Assembly: GCA_003240755.1 (NCBI GenBank)
Contig: QFNF01000018.1
Location: 1 to 53,757 of the forward strand
Direction of reading: 5' to 3'
Source of the DNA: Sphingomonas hengshuiensis
Lineage (GTDB): Bacteria; Pseudomonadota; Alphaproteobacteria; Sphingomonadales; Sphingomonadaceae
Length of the DNA stretch: 53,757 bases
Shown: piece by piece, positions 37,152-46,995 of the stretch
How positions within the stretch are numbered: the stretch's first letter is position 1
Layout of the letters: every line of letters starts with the position of its first letter
The notes under the pieces: generated by a model
Seen by the model: only the letters and a program-made list of their open reading frames with translations
Databases searched by the model: none
Told to the model about the DNA's origin: nothing
Program-made: the position numbers and the translations under genes

Positions 37152-37183
37152 ACCCTAATTTTCGTGCATCGGAAAATTAGGGT
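37152..37183 (-). terminator. Terminator of the mre-mrdA-rodA operon
   Basis: A 12-bp perfect stem (minus strand ACCCTAATTTTC with GAAAATTAGGGT) and an 8-base loop begin at the rodA stop codon and are followed by TTGCTT. The AT-rich stem is unusual for this genome. Confidence 0.75.
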
Positions 37184-38319
37184 CAGAACCGCACGCGATC
37201 GCGGTTTTCCCGGTCGATCGCCATCAGGATGCCGATGCAGCCGAGCACCGTCATCTGCGCCGACCCGCCATAGCTGACCAGCGGCAACGGAATGCCGACG
37301 ACAGGCGCCAGCCCCATGACCATGGCAAGGTTGATCGCGACATAGAAGAAGATGGTGGTGGCAAGGCCGCCCGCCACCAGCTTCGAAAAACGGCTCTCGG
37401 CGCGCACGCCCACGCCGACACCCCAGCGCACCAGCAGGATGAACGCGGTAATCAGCAGCACGCCACCGATCAGTCCCCATTCCTCCGCCATGGTCGCGAA
37501 CACGAAGTCGGTATGACCTTCGGGCAGATAGTCGAGATGGCTCTGGGTACCGTTCAGGAACCCCTTGCCGAAGATGCCACCCGAACCGATCGCGATCTTC
37601 GACTGGCTGATATGATAGCCGGTCCCCAGCGGATCGCTTTCGGGGTTCATGAAGATCAGCACCCGGTTGCGCTGATAGTCATGCAGGAGAAAGTTGAACG
37701 CGAGCGGCGCGGCGATGGCCAGGCCGAGCGCACCGCCAAGGAACAGCCGGATCGGCAGCCCGGCGAGGAACATCACCGTCAACCCGCCCGCCGTAATCAT
37801 CAAAGCCGTGCCGAGATCGGGCTGGAGCATCACCAGCACGACCGGTACGCCCAGCATCGCCACCGCCGGCCAGATCGCGCCGAAGCGCCGTATCTCGCCC
37901 GCCGGGAGCAGGTCGTAGAAGCGCGCGAGTGCCAGCACGATCGCCGGCTTCATGAATTCGGACGGCTGGACGCGGATGAACCCCAGATCGAGCCAGCGCT
38001 GCGACCCGCCGCGCACCGCCCCGGCGAGTTCGACCAGCACCAGCATGATGGTGATGACGGCATAGGCGGGCAGGGCGACCCCCTGCCAGAAGCTCATACG
38101 GATGCGCGACAGGCCGATGGCGGCCAGCAGGAAGATGGCGAAGGCGATGCCCTGTCGCGATGCCCAGGGCTGTACGCTGCCCCCGGCGGCGGAAAACAGC
38201 ACGACCAGCCCGAACCCGCCGATCGCGATCAGCAGGAACAGCACCCGCCACGGCAGCCTGGCGACCGGGGCGGGGACGAAGCCCAGCCCGAGGGAAGTGG
38301 TCTGGTGGATGCGTTTCAT
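37183..38319 (-). CDS. rodA: Rod shape-determining protein RodA (SEDS glycan polymerase)
   Basis: A 378-residue SEDS protein with about ten membrane helices. Landmarks are GGSQRWLDLGFIRVQPSEFMK, LQPDLGTALMI and the C-terminal MGLAPVVGIPLPLVSYGGS, all diagnostic of RodA/FtsW. It polymerises lipid II glycan for cell elongation together with PBP2. ATG 38319 overlaps the mrdA stop (ATGA), so the longer open frame above it is not used. It is the last gene of the rod operon. Confidence 0.96.
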   Translation of the reverse strand: MKRIHQTTSLGLGFVPAPVARLPWRVLFLLIAIGGFGLVVLFSAAGGSVQPWASRQGIAFAIFLLAAIGLSRIRMSFWQGVALPAYAVITIMLVLVELAGAVRGGSQRWLDLGFIRVQPSEFMKPAIVLALARFYDLLPAGEIRRFGAIWPAVAMLGVPVVLVMLQPDLGTALMITAGGLTVMFLAGLPIRLFLGGALGLAIAAPLAFNFLLHDYQRNRVLIFMNPESDPLGTGYHISQSKIAIGSGGIFGKGFLNGTQSHLDYLPEGHTDFVFATMAEEWGLIGGVLLITAFILLVRWGVGVGVRAESRFSKLVAGGLATTIFFYVAINLAMVMGLAPVVGIPLPLVSYGGSAQMTVLGCIGILMAIDRENRDRVRF

Positions 38320-40349
38320 TCTGTCCGGTCGATGACGTTGGATTGGGCGACCGCAGGGTCGGGCTGGCTCTGGTTCGCAGCGGTGTCGACGACGTTGGTC
38401 GTGGCGCTCTCGACATCGGCCGGGGTCGCCGGGACGGTCGCGACGGGTGCCGCCTGTTCCGCCTGGAACGCGCTCCATTGCGCGGCCATGCGGGTCTGGA
38501 CGTCGCCGCCCCAGCCACGCTCCAGCGGCTCCAGCCGCGCCATCGCCTTGTCACGATCGAACAGCCACGACAGGATGTCGCTGGCGATCGGTGCGGCGGT
38601 ATAGATATGCCCGGAATGCTCGAGCACGACCGACACCGCGTATCGCGGGGCGGCCGCCGGCGCATAGCCGATGAACAGCGAATGGTCGCGCATCCGGAAC
38701 GGGATGGCGCTGTCGCCCAGCACGCCGGTGCGGCGTTCGGCCATGGTGATCCGGCGGACCTGTGCGGTCCCGGTCTTTCCGGCAAGCTCGATGCCGGGCA
38801 ATCCCTGGAACCGCGAACGCCCGGCGGTGCCGCCGCCATTCACCACCGCCCAGGCCGCCTTGTGCACCGTTTCCAGCATTGCGGGATCGATCCCCATCGA
38901 CGGGGCCGGCCGGTGCGGGGTGTCGAGCAGCAGCCGGGGAACGACCTCGCGCCCCTGCGCCAGTCGCGCGGCCATCACCGCCAACTGCAACGGGTTGGTC
39001 AGGACATAGCCCTGCCCGATCGATGCGTTCACCGAATCGGCGACGGTCCATTTCTGTTTGTATTTCCGCAACTTCCAAGCGCTGTCCGGCACGGTGCCAT
39101 AGCGTTGCGACTGGAACGGAAGTTCGAATTTCTGGCCGAGGCCCAATTGCCGGACGGTCGGGGCGAACGCATCATAGCCGAGTTCGCGGGCCATGGTGTA
39201 GAAATAGATGTCGCAGCTTTGCGCGACCGCGCCGACCATGTCGAGCGGGCCATGACCGCCCCGTTTGTGGCAGTGGAAACGACCGGTCCCGACCTGCAAC
39301 ACGCCCGCGCAATTGACCCGGCGATGCGGGTCGATCCCGGCGCGAAGGATCGCCAGCGCATGCATCGGCTTGACCGTCGATCCCGGCGGATACAGCCCCT
39401 GCAGCGTCTTGTTCATCAACGGAATATGGTCGTCGTCCGACAGCATCTTCCATTCCAGCCGGCCGATGCCGTCGGAAAAGCTGTTGGGGTCGTAGGCCGG
39501 CATCGACACCATGGCCAGGACGTCCCCGGTCACGGCGTCCATGACCACTGCCGATCCCGAATTCGGGCCGAAGCGGCGCGCGGCATATTCCTGCAGGCCA
39601 AGGTCGATCGTCAGGCGGACGTTGCGCCCCTGCCTGTCGGGCCGGGTTTCCAGTTCGCGCACGATCTGGCCGCGCGCCGTGACCTCGACCCGCTTGGCGC
39701 CGGCGGTTCCGCGCAACTGGGATTCCAGTGTTTTTTCAAGACCATCCTTGCCAAGCTTGAAGCCGGGCGTGACCATCAACGGGTCGCGGGTTTCCTTGAA
39801 TTGCTCGGCGGTGGCGGCCCCGACATAGCCGGTCAGGTGCGCCACCGCGGCACCCGGCGGATAGCTGCGCGAAAAGCCGCGGGTCGGCTGCACACCGGGC
39901 AGTTCGGGGAGGCGGACGCTGACCGCGGCGAAGCGTTCCCAGTCGAGATTTTCGGCGACCTGGACGGGCGTGAAATTGCCGGCGCGCTTCAGGTCGGTCT
40001 GGATGCGGGCCATGTCCTCCGCCGTCAGGGCCAGCAACTGGCGCAATTCGCCCAGCACCCGGTCGCGATCCTCCAGCCGGTCGGGGATCAGGTCGACGCG
40101 GAAATCGGTGCGGTTGTTGGCGATCGGCGCACCGTGCCGGTCGATGATCCATCCCCGCCGGGGCGGAATCATGGTCAGGTTGACGCGATTGCTCTCCGCC
40201 AGGAGGTTATAGCGCTCGTTCTCGGCGACGGACAGCCACGCCATGCGGCCGGCCAGCACGACGCCCACCGCCACCTGCGCTCCGCCCAGCACCATCGCCC
40301 GGCGGGAGAAGCTGAACGCCTGTGCGGCTTCGGTGACGATCCTGCTCAT
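38316..40349 (-). CDS. mrdA: Penicillin-binding protein 2 (elongation transpeptidase)
   Basis: A 677-residue class B PBP. An N-terminal membrane anchor (about 15-35) is followed by the pedestal domain and the transpeptidase domain with the SxxK motif in PPGSTVKPM, an SxN motif in ADSVNASIGQGY and KTG in LAGKTGTAQVRR. It crosslinks peptidoglycan in the elongasome. The Ala/Pro-rich tail after the catalytic domain is low complexity. Starts and stops overlap both neighbours by four bases. Confidence 0.96.
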   Translation of the reverse strand: MSRIVTEAAQAFSFSRRAMVLGGAQVAVGVVLAGRMAWLSVAENERYNLLAESNRVNLTMIPPRRGWIIDRHGAPIANNRTDFRVDLIPDRLEDRDRVLGELRQLLALTAEDMARIQTDLKRAGNFTPVQVAENLDWERFAAVSVRLPELPGVQPTRGFSRSYPPGAAVAHLTGYVGAATAEQFKETRDPLMVTPGFKLGKDGLEKTLESQLRGTAGAKRVEVTARGQIVRELETRPDRQGRNVRLTIDLGLQEYAARRFGPNSGSAVVMDAVTGDVLAMVSMPAYDPNSFSDGIGRLEWKMLSDDDHIPLMNKTLQGLYPPGSTVKPMHALAILRAGIDPHRRVNCAGVLQVGTGRFHCHKRGGHGPLDMVGAVAQSCDIYFYTMARELGYDAFAPTVRQLGLGQKFELPFQSQRYGTVPDSAWKLRKYKQKWTVADSVNASIGQGYVLTNPLQLAVMAARLAQGREVVPRLLLDTPHRPAPSMGIDPAMLETVHKAAWAVVNGGGTAGRSRFQGLPGIELAGKTGTAQVRRITMAERRTGVLGDSAIPFRMRDHSLFIGYAPAAAPRYAVSVVLEHSGHIYTAAPIASDILSWLFDRDKAMARLEPLERGWGGDVQTRMAAQWSAFQAEQAAPVATVPATPADVESATTNVVDTAANQSQPDPAVAQSNVIDRTE

Positions 40350-40846
40350 TCATCCTCGCGGCCCGCAAGCGCCGTACATAGCCGTGTCGCCGCCGGAAAC
40401 AACGCCACCGATACGATTGTCTGGAACAGCAGGACGGTATCGACATGTGCCGACAGGCTGGTGGCAAAGGCGCGTCCGGCGACCAGGCACAGCGCGATCG
40501 CGCCGCCCGCCAGCAGCCAGTCCTGCCAGAAGTCGCGCGTGACGAGACGGGTATCGACCAGATCGAGCATCAGCGAGCAAAGCTGCCACAACAGCACCGC
40601 GCTGCCCAGTGGCTGGCCGCTGACCAGGTCGTCGAACATGCCCAGCGGTGCGGCTGCCCAGACGGGCAGTGCCCCGGGCCGCAACAGCCGCCATGACAGG
40701 AACATCAGCAACCCGAACGGCGGCAGGAACGGCACCGTCGCCACGACCGGCAACAGCGTGACCAATGATCCGGCGAGAATGCTGACGACCACCTTGCGCG
40801 TCAGGACGCGTTCGGCCCGGTCGTCATCAGGCCCGAGCAGCTTCAT
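40346..40846 (-). CDS. mreD: Rod shape-determining protein MreD
   Basis: A 166-residue polytopic membrane protein with about five hydrophobic segments and the family-like LPVWAAAPLGMFDDLVSGQPLGSA section. MreD is poorly conserved, so position between mreC and mrdA is the main support. It is a membrane component of the elongasome. It overlaps mreC and mrdA by four bases at either end. Confidence 0.9.
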   Translation of the reverse strand: MKLLGPDDDRAERVLTRKVVVSILAGSLVTLLPVVATVPFLPPFGLLMFLSWRLLRPGALPVWAAAPLGMFDDLVSGQPLGSAVLLWQLCSLMLDLVDTRLVTRDFWQDWLLAGGAIALCLVAGRAFATSLSAHVDTVLLFQTIVSVALFPAATRLCTALAGREDE

Positions 40847-41742
40847 TCGGCGGCGGGCCTGGGTGTCGGCGTCGGCGAGGGGGTCGGGCGCGGCACGGGC
40901 GCGGGCAGGAACGCGCGTTCGACCAGCGCGAAGTCGAGCCCGTCGGGATCGGCGAACACGCGCGCCGGGGCGACGTCGCGCTGGCTGCGCGAAACGCGCG
41001 CGACCGGCACGCCCGGCGGATAGATGCCGCCGGTACCCGAAGTGACGAAGACATCGCCGGCCAGCAGCGGCGCGTTGACCACGCCGGCGGTGCGGACCTC
41101 GACCATGCCGTTCCCCTGTCCGGCGACGATCGCCGACAGCCCGTCGCGGGTGCGACGTACCGGCACGATGCTTTCAGGGTCGAGGATCAGCAGCACGCTG
41201 GCGGTATTGGGGCTGGTTTCGACCACGCGACCGATCAGGCCGTTGGGGCCGCGCACCGGCTGGCCACGGCGTACGCCCTGCGACGATCCGGCGTTCAGCG
41301 TGGCGAAGCGACGGGTACTGCTGGCCGAACTGTTGACGAGCCGCGCGGTGATGACCGGCGCCGCGGACCGGTCGCGCAGGGTGAGCAGGCTGCGCAACCG
41401 GGCATTTTCGCGGTTCAGCAGCCGGGCCTGCATCAAATACCGCCGCGTCGCTTCCTCGCGGGCGCGCAGGCGTCGATTTTCATCGACCGCGCCGAAATAG
41501 TCGCCGATCCCGCGGGGCACCGAAGCAACCCCGTCCCATGCCCAATCGAGCCCGGCGGAGATCGGAGTCGTCGCCTCGCGCACCGCGCCCCGCAGCGCGG
41601 CGAACGCGCGCGGGTCGATGATCGAGATCAGCAGCAGGATCGCACCGACGAGCGCGCCACTCGCCGCCAGAACATAGCCGGCGAACACGGTATATTGCGC
41701 CCGTCGCGAAAAGCCCGGACGGTGGTTGCGTGGCGGCGCCAT
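40843..41742 (-). CDS. mreC: Rod shape-determining protein MreC
   Basis: A 299-residue bitopic protein: membrane helix at about 18-42, a coiled coil (about 88-120, ENRRLRAREEATRRYLMQAR), then beta-barrel domains containing NAGSSQGVRRGQPV and GLIGRVVE. It activates PBP2/RodA from the periplasm. The C-terminal tail is a Pro-Thr repeat. It begins 17 bp after mreB and overlaps mreD. Confidence 0.95.
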   Translation of the reverse strand: MAPPRNHRPGFSRRAQYTVFAGYVLAASGALVGAILLLISIIDPRAFAALRGAVREATTPISAGLDWAWDGVASVPRGIGDYFGAVDENRRLRAREEATRRYLMQARLLNRENARLRSLLTLRDRSAAPVITARLVNSSASSTRRFATLNAGSSQGVRRGQPVRGPNGLIGRVVETSPNTASVLLILDPESIVPVRRTRDGLSAIVAGQGNGMVEVRTAGVVNAPLLAGDVFVTSGTGGIYPPGVPVARVSRSQRDVAPARVFADPDGLDFALVERAFLPAPVPRPTPSPTPTPRPAAE

Positions 41743-41759
41743 GCCCCCGGACCCCTATG

Positions 41760-42926
<1,167 letters not shown>

Positions 42927-42940
42927 CTAGAGCGATCCCC

Positions 42941-44707
42941 ATGTCAATACGCCGTCTCCCCGAGCATCTCGTCAACCGCATCGCTGCGGGTGAAGTGGTG
43001 GAACGCCCTGCTTCCGCGTTGAAAGAACTGGTCGAGAACGCGATCGACGCGGGCGCCGCCCGTATCCTCGTCCGTCTGGCCGGCGGAGGCATCGATCTGA
43101 TCGAGGTCAGCGACGATGGCTGCGGCATGGGACCGGGCGATATGGCGCTGGCACTGGAGCGGCACGCGACGTCCAAACTGCCCGACGACCGGATCGAGGC
43201 AGTCACGACGTTGGGGTTTCGCGGCGAGGCGTTGCCGTCGATCGCGAGCGTCGCGCGCCTGTCGATCGAAAGCCGTCCGGCGGGGGCAGAGGGCTGGTTG
43301 CGCACGGTCGACAATGGGGAAGTGGTAGAGGATCGCCCCGCAGCGGTGCCGCCGGGGACGCGGATCCGGGTAGAAGGGCTGTTTGCCCGCGTACCTGCAC
43401 GTCGCAAGTTCCTGCGTTCGGCCCGATCGGAATTTGCGGTCTGTGTCGATCAGGTGCGCCGCCTGGCCATGGCGCGTCCCGACATCGCGTTCACGCTGGA
43501 ACATGACGGGCGGCGGGTCATAGGGGTGCAGGCGGGGGAGTCGCGGCCCGAACGTGTCGCCGCCCTGACCGACCGGGCGCTTGCCGCCAACTCGGTCGGG
43601 CTCGACTGGGCGCGCGACGGCATGCGGCTGGGCGGGGTTGCCGGGCTGCCGACCTTTCATCGCGGCATCGCCGACCACCAGTATCTGTTCGTCAACGGCC
43701 GCCCGGTCAGGGACCGGTTGCTGTCCGGCGCGGTGCGCGGTGCCTATGCCGAGATGCTGGCACGCGATCGTCATGCGGTGGTGGCGCTCTTTCTCGACGT
43801 CGATCCGGACCTCGTCGACGTGAACGTCCATCCCGCCAAGACCGAGGTGCGGTTCCGCGATCCGGCGGCGGCGCGCGGGCTGATCGTCGGCGGATTGCGC
43901 CGCGCGCTCGATGAAGCAGGCTTCCGTGCGGTGCAACGACCGGCAGGGGATGCGATGGCAGCGTGGACGACCGAGCCGACGACGGCCGCGCCTTCAGAGT
44001 CGGCACCGCTGGCCGAACCGGCCGTGTCGCCCGGCTTTGCGTTTCACGACCGCCGGCCGACCTTCTTTGCGCCACCGCCGCTGGCCCGTGCCGAGGTCGC
44101 GACCGAACCGCCCCCCGCCTCGACGCAATTCCCCCTGGGCGCGGCGCGCGGGCAGGTGGCGCGGACATATATCGTTGCCGAGGCGGAGGACGGCCTGGTG
44201 CTGGTCGACCAGCATGCGGCGCACGAACGACTGGTGCTGGAACGCATGCGGGCGGCGATGGCCAGCGGTGGCGTCGCGCGCCAGGCGCTGTTGATCCCCG
44301 AAGTGGTCGAGCTGGACGAGGTCGCCTGCGACGCATTGGAGGACAGGGCGGGCGAGCTGGCGGAGTTCGGGCTGGAGCTGGAGCGGTTCGGACCGCGCGC
44401 GATGCTGGTGCGCGCGACGCCGGCCATGTTGGGACAGGGCGATGTGATCGGCCTCGTCACCGATCTGGCCGATGAGATCCGCGCGCATGATGCGGCACTG
44501 TCGCTCAGCGAACGGATCGACCATGTCGCGGCGACGATGGCCTGCCACGGGTCGGTCCGCGCCGGGCGGGTGTTGTCGGTCGCCGAGATGAACGCCCTGC
44601 TGCGCGAGATGGAGGTCACGCCGCATTCGGGGCAGTGCAATCATGGTCGCCCGACCTGGATCAAACTGGCGCATGGCGACATCGAGAAGCTGTTCGGCCG
44701 GAAATAG
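42941..44707 (+). CDS. mutL: DNA mismatch repair protein MutL
   Basis: A 588-residue GHKL ATPase. The N-terminal domain carries ELVENAIDAGA, DDGCGMGPGDM and GFRGEALPSIASV. After a Pro/Ala linker the C-terminal dimerisation domain has DQHAAHERLVLE, which fits the DQHA(x)2E(x)4E metal motif of endonuclease-type MutL, and ends with ACHGSVRAG and QCNHGRPTW. This suggests strand nicking by MutL itself without MutH. ATG 42941 begins MSIRRLPEHLVNRIAAGEVV; the longer frame is not used. A molybdenum hydroxylase gene follows after nine bases. Confidence 0.95.
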   Translation: MSIRRLPEHLVNRIAAGEVVERPASALKELVENAIDAGAARILVRLAGGGIDLIEVSDDGCGMGPGDMALALERHATSKLPDDRIEAVTTLGFRGEALPSIASVARLSIESRPAGAEGWLRTVDNGEVVEDRPAAVPPGTRIRVEGLFARVPARRKFLRSARSEFAVCVDQVRRLAMARPDIAFTLEHDGRRVIGVQAGESRPERVAALTDRALAANSVGLDWARDGMRLGGVAGLPTFHRGIADHQYLFVNGRPVRDRLLSGAVRGAYAEMLARDRHAVVALFLDVDPDLVDVNVHPAKTEVRFRDPAAARGLIVGGLRRALDEAGFRAVQRPAGDAMAAWTTEPTTAAPSESAPLAEPAVSPGFAFHDRRPTFFAPPPLARAEVATEPPPASTQFPLGAARGQVARTYIVAEAEDGLVLVDQHAAHERLVLERMRAAMASGGVARQALLIPEVVELDEVACDALEDRAGELAEFGLELERFGPRAMLVRATPAMLGQGDVIGLVTDLADEIRAHDAALSLSERIDHVAATMACHGSVRAGRVLSVAEMNALLREMEVTPHSGQCNHGRPTWIKLAHGDIEKLFGRK

Positions 44708-44716
44708 GAAGCTGAC

Positions 44717-46894
44717 ATGAAATTTACCGAAGCCGCCGGGGCGAATGCGACAGACACGCTGCGCGTACTCGGCCGCCCCACCGACCGCATCGAAGGCCCG
44801 TTGAAGGTCAGCGGGCGCGCGACCTACGCGGCGGAGTTCGATATTCCCGGCACGGTGCATGGTGTCGTCGTCGGCACCACCATCGCGACCGGGCGGATCG
44901 TGTCGATCGATGTCGGCGACGCGCTTGCGGTGCCCGGCGTGCTTGGGGTGGTCACGCACGAAAATGCCGGCAAGCTCGGCATCGGTGACGATCACAAGGT
45001 GTCGATGCTGGCCGGGCCGCGGGTCGATCATCTGGGGCAGGCGGCGGCGCTGGTGGTGGCGGAGGGTTTCGAAATTGCACGCGCGGCAGCGCGGCTGGTG
45101 CGGATCGACTATGCCGCGAATGATGGCGCGTTCGATCTGGCGAAGGCGGCGCGTGCCGGTGCCGAGAAGCCGTTCCGTTCGAACGGGCATGGCGGTTTCG
45201 ACCGCGCCTTTGCCGATGCACCGGTACAGGTGGATGCGACCTACACCACCCCCGATCACGCGCATGCGATGATGGAGCCCTATGCCTCGATCGCGGCGTG
45301 GGAGGGGGATCGTCTGACGCTGTGGACCGCGAACCAGATGGTCGACTGGGCGGCCCGCGACATGGCGAAGATTCTGGGCATGCCCAGGGAAAGTGTGCGG
45401 ATCATCGCGCACCATATCGGCGGCGGGTTCGGCGGCAAGCTGTGGGTTCGCGCCGATGCGGTGCTGGCGGCGGTCGCCGCGCGGCAACTGGGCAGGCCGG
45501 TCAAGGTCGTTCTCACCCGCCACCAGATGTTCAACAATACGACCCATCGGTCGTCGACCATCCAGCGGTTGCGCCTGGGGGCGGATCGCGGTGGGCGGTT
45601 GCAGGCGATCGCGCATGAAAGCTGGTCGGGCGACCTGCCCGGCGGCAGTCCGGAAGGAGCCGGCGCGCAGACCCGGCAATTGTACGCCGCACCCAACCGG
45701 CGGGTCGTCGAATGGCTGGCCGAGCTGAACCTGCCCGAATCCAGCGCGATGCGGGCGCCGGGCGAGGCGGTCGGCATGATGGCGATCGAAGCGGCGATGG
45801 ACGAACTTGCCGAAAGACTGTCGATCGATCCGGTCGAGCTGCGCATCCTGAACGACACGCAGGTCGATCCGGAACAGCCGGAGCGCCGCTTTTCGCATCG
45901 CGACCTGGTCGGTTGTCTGCGCGAAGGCGCCGAACGGTTCGGCTGGAGCGCGCGCAGCGCGACGCGCGGGCAGCGGCGCGACGGGCGCTGGCTGATCGGC
46001 ATGGGAATGGCGGCGGCGTATCGCGGCAACATGGTGGTCAGGTCGGCGGCGCGGGTCGCGCTCGCGGGTGACGGGCAAGTGACCGTCACGACCGACATGA
46101 CCGACATCGGCACCGGCAGCTATACGATCCTGGCACAGACCGCGGCCGAGATGCTGGGCGTCGATCTCGATCGGGTAACGGTCCGGCTGGGGGATTCGAA
46201 TTATCCGGTATCGGCCGGATCCGGCGGACAGTTCGGCGCGAACAGCTCGACCGCCGGGGTCTATGCCGCCTGTGTCGGGCTGCGCGACAGGATCGCGGAG
46301 GCGGTCGGGTTCGAAGCGGCGACGGCACGGTTCGCCGACGGTCGGATATGGTCGGGCAACAAGTCGGTCGCACTGGGCGAGGCGGCGGGCGGCGCGGGAA
46401 TCGAGGTCGAGGACAGGATCGAATTCGGCGACCTGACGAAAAGGTTCGTCCAGGCGACGTTCGGCGCCCATTTCGTCGAAACAGGCGTCGATGCCGATAC
46501 CGGCGAGATACGCGTCCGGCGGATGCTGGGCGTGTTTGCCGCCGGACGGATCCTGAACCCGAAGGCGGCGCGCAGCCAGATACTGGGTGCGATGACGATG
46601 GGGGTGGGCGCGGCGCTGACCGAGGAACTGGTGGTCGATCCGCGGATGGGGGGCTTCATCAACCACGATCTGGCCGAATATCATGTGCCGACCCATGCCG
46701 ACATTCCGCATCAGGAGGTCGTGTTCCTTGACGAAGAGGACCCATATTCTTCACCGATGAAGGCGAAGGGGGTCGGCGAACTCGGCATCTGCGGCGTCGG
46801 CGCGGCAGTCGCGAACGCCGTCTATAATGCGACCGGCGTTCGGGTGCGGGACTATCCCATCACGCTGGACAAGGTGCTGGCCGGGCTGGGATGA
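44717..46894 (+). CDS. Xanthine dehydrogenase family molybdopterin-binding subunit, orphan
   Basis: A 725-residue large subunit of the molybdenum hydroxylase family (PaoC/YagR-like). It begins LRVLGRPTDRIEGPLKVSGR, carries IGGGFGGKLW and QFGANSSTAGVYA cofactor segments, and ends with the catalytic-Glu motif KAKGVGELGICGVGAA. Such proteins normally work with a small [2Fe-2S] subunit and an FAD subunit, usually encoded alongside. Neither is present here; the gene directly follows mutL by nine bases and is followed by repeats and a convergent gene. Its partners must be elsewhere. Substrate class is probably aldehydes or N-heterocycles. Confidence 0.9.
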   Translation: MKFTEAAGANATDTLRVLGRPTDRIEGPLKVSGRATYAAEFDIPGTVHGVVVGTTIATGRIVSIDVGDALAVPGVLGVVTHENAGKLGIGDDHKVSMLAGPRVDHLGQAAALVVAEGFEIARAAARLVRIDYAANDGAFDLAKAARAGAEKPFRSNGHGGFDRAFADAPVQVDATYTTPDHAHAMMEPYASIAAWEGDRLTLWTANQMVDWAARDMAKILGMPRESVRIIAHHIGGGFGGKLWVRADAVLAAVAARQLGRPVKVVLTRHQMFNNTTHRSSTIQRLRLGADRGGRLQAIAHESWSGDLPGGSPEGAGAQTRQLYAAPNRRVVEWLAELNLPESSAMRAPGEAVGMMAIEAAMDELAERLSIDPVELRILNDTQVDPEQPERRFSHRDLVGCLREGAERFGWSARSATRGQRRDGRWLIGMGMAAAYRGNMVVRSAARVALAGDGQVTVTTDMTDIGTGSYTILAQTAAEMLGVDLDRVTVRLGDSNYPVSAGSGGQFGANSSTAGVYAACVGLRDRIAEAVGFEAATARFADGRIWSGNKSVALGEAAGGAGIEVEDRIEFGDLTKRFVQATFGAHFVETGVDADTGEIRVRRMLGVFAAGRILNPKAARSQILGAMTMGVGAALTEELVVDPRMGGFINHDLAEYHVPTHADIPHQEVVFLDEEDPYSSPMKAKGVGELGICGVGAAVANAVYNATGVRVRDYPITLDKVLAGLG

Positions 46895-46903
46895 GCCCCT
46901 GTT

Positions 46904-46988
46904 CGTCATCCCTGCGCAGGCGGGGATGACGACGTCGGGCAGTCGCGATGCGAACGGGTTCGCCATCCCGACCTGCGCCGGGATGACG
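46904..46988. repeat. Pair of GTCATCCC/GGGATGAC palindromic repeats
   Basis: Unit 1 (46904-46931) has a perfect 9-bp stem CGTCATCCC/GGGATGACG. Unit 2 (46962-46988) is a near copy with one mismatch (GCCATCCC against GGGATGACG). They sit between two converging genes and match the dispersed REP-like units seen in many alphaproteobacteria. They may also act as a two-way terminator. Confidence 0.7.
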
Positions 46989-46995
46989 AGACAGG

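Noticed and set aside
38160..41045. A 961-codon plus-strand open frame
   Set aside because: It is antisense to rodA, mrdA, mreD and part of mreC, all certain genes.
43994..46711. A 905-codon minus-strand open frame
   Set aside because: It is antisense to mutL and the molybdenum hydroxylase gene and shows no domain.
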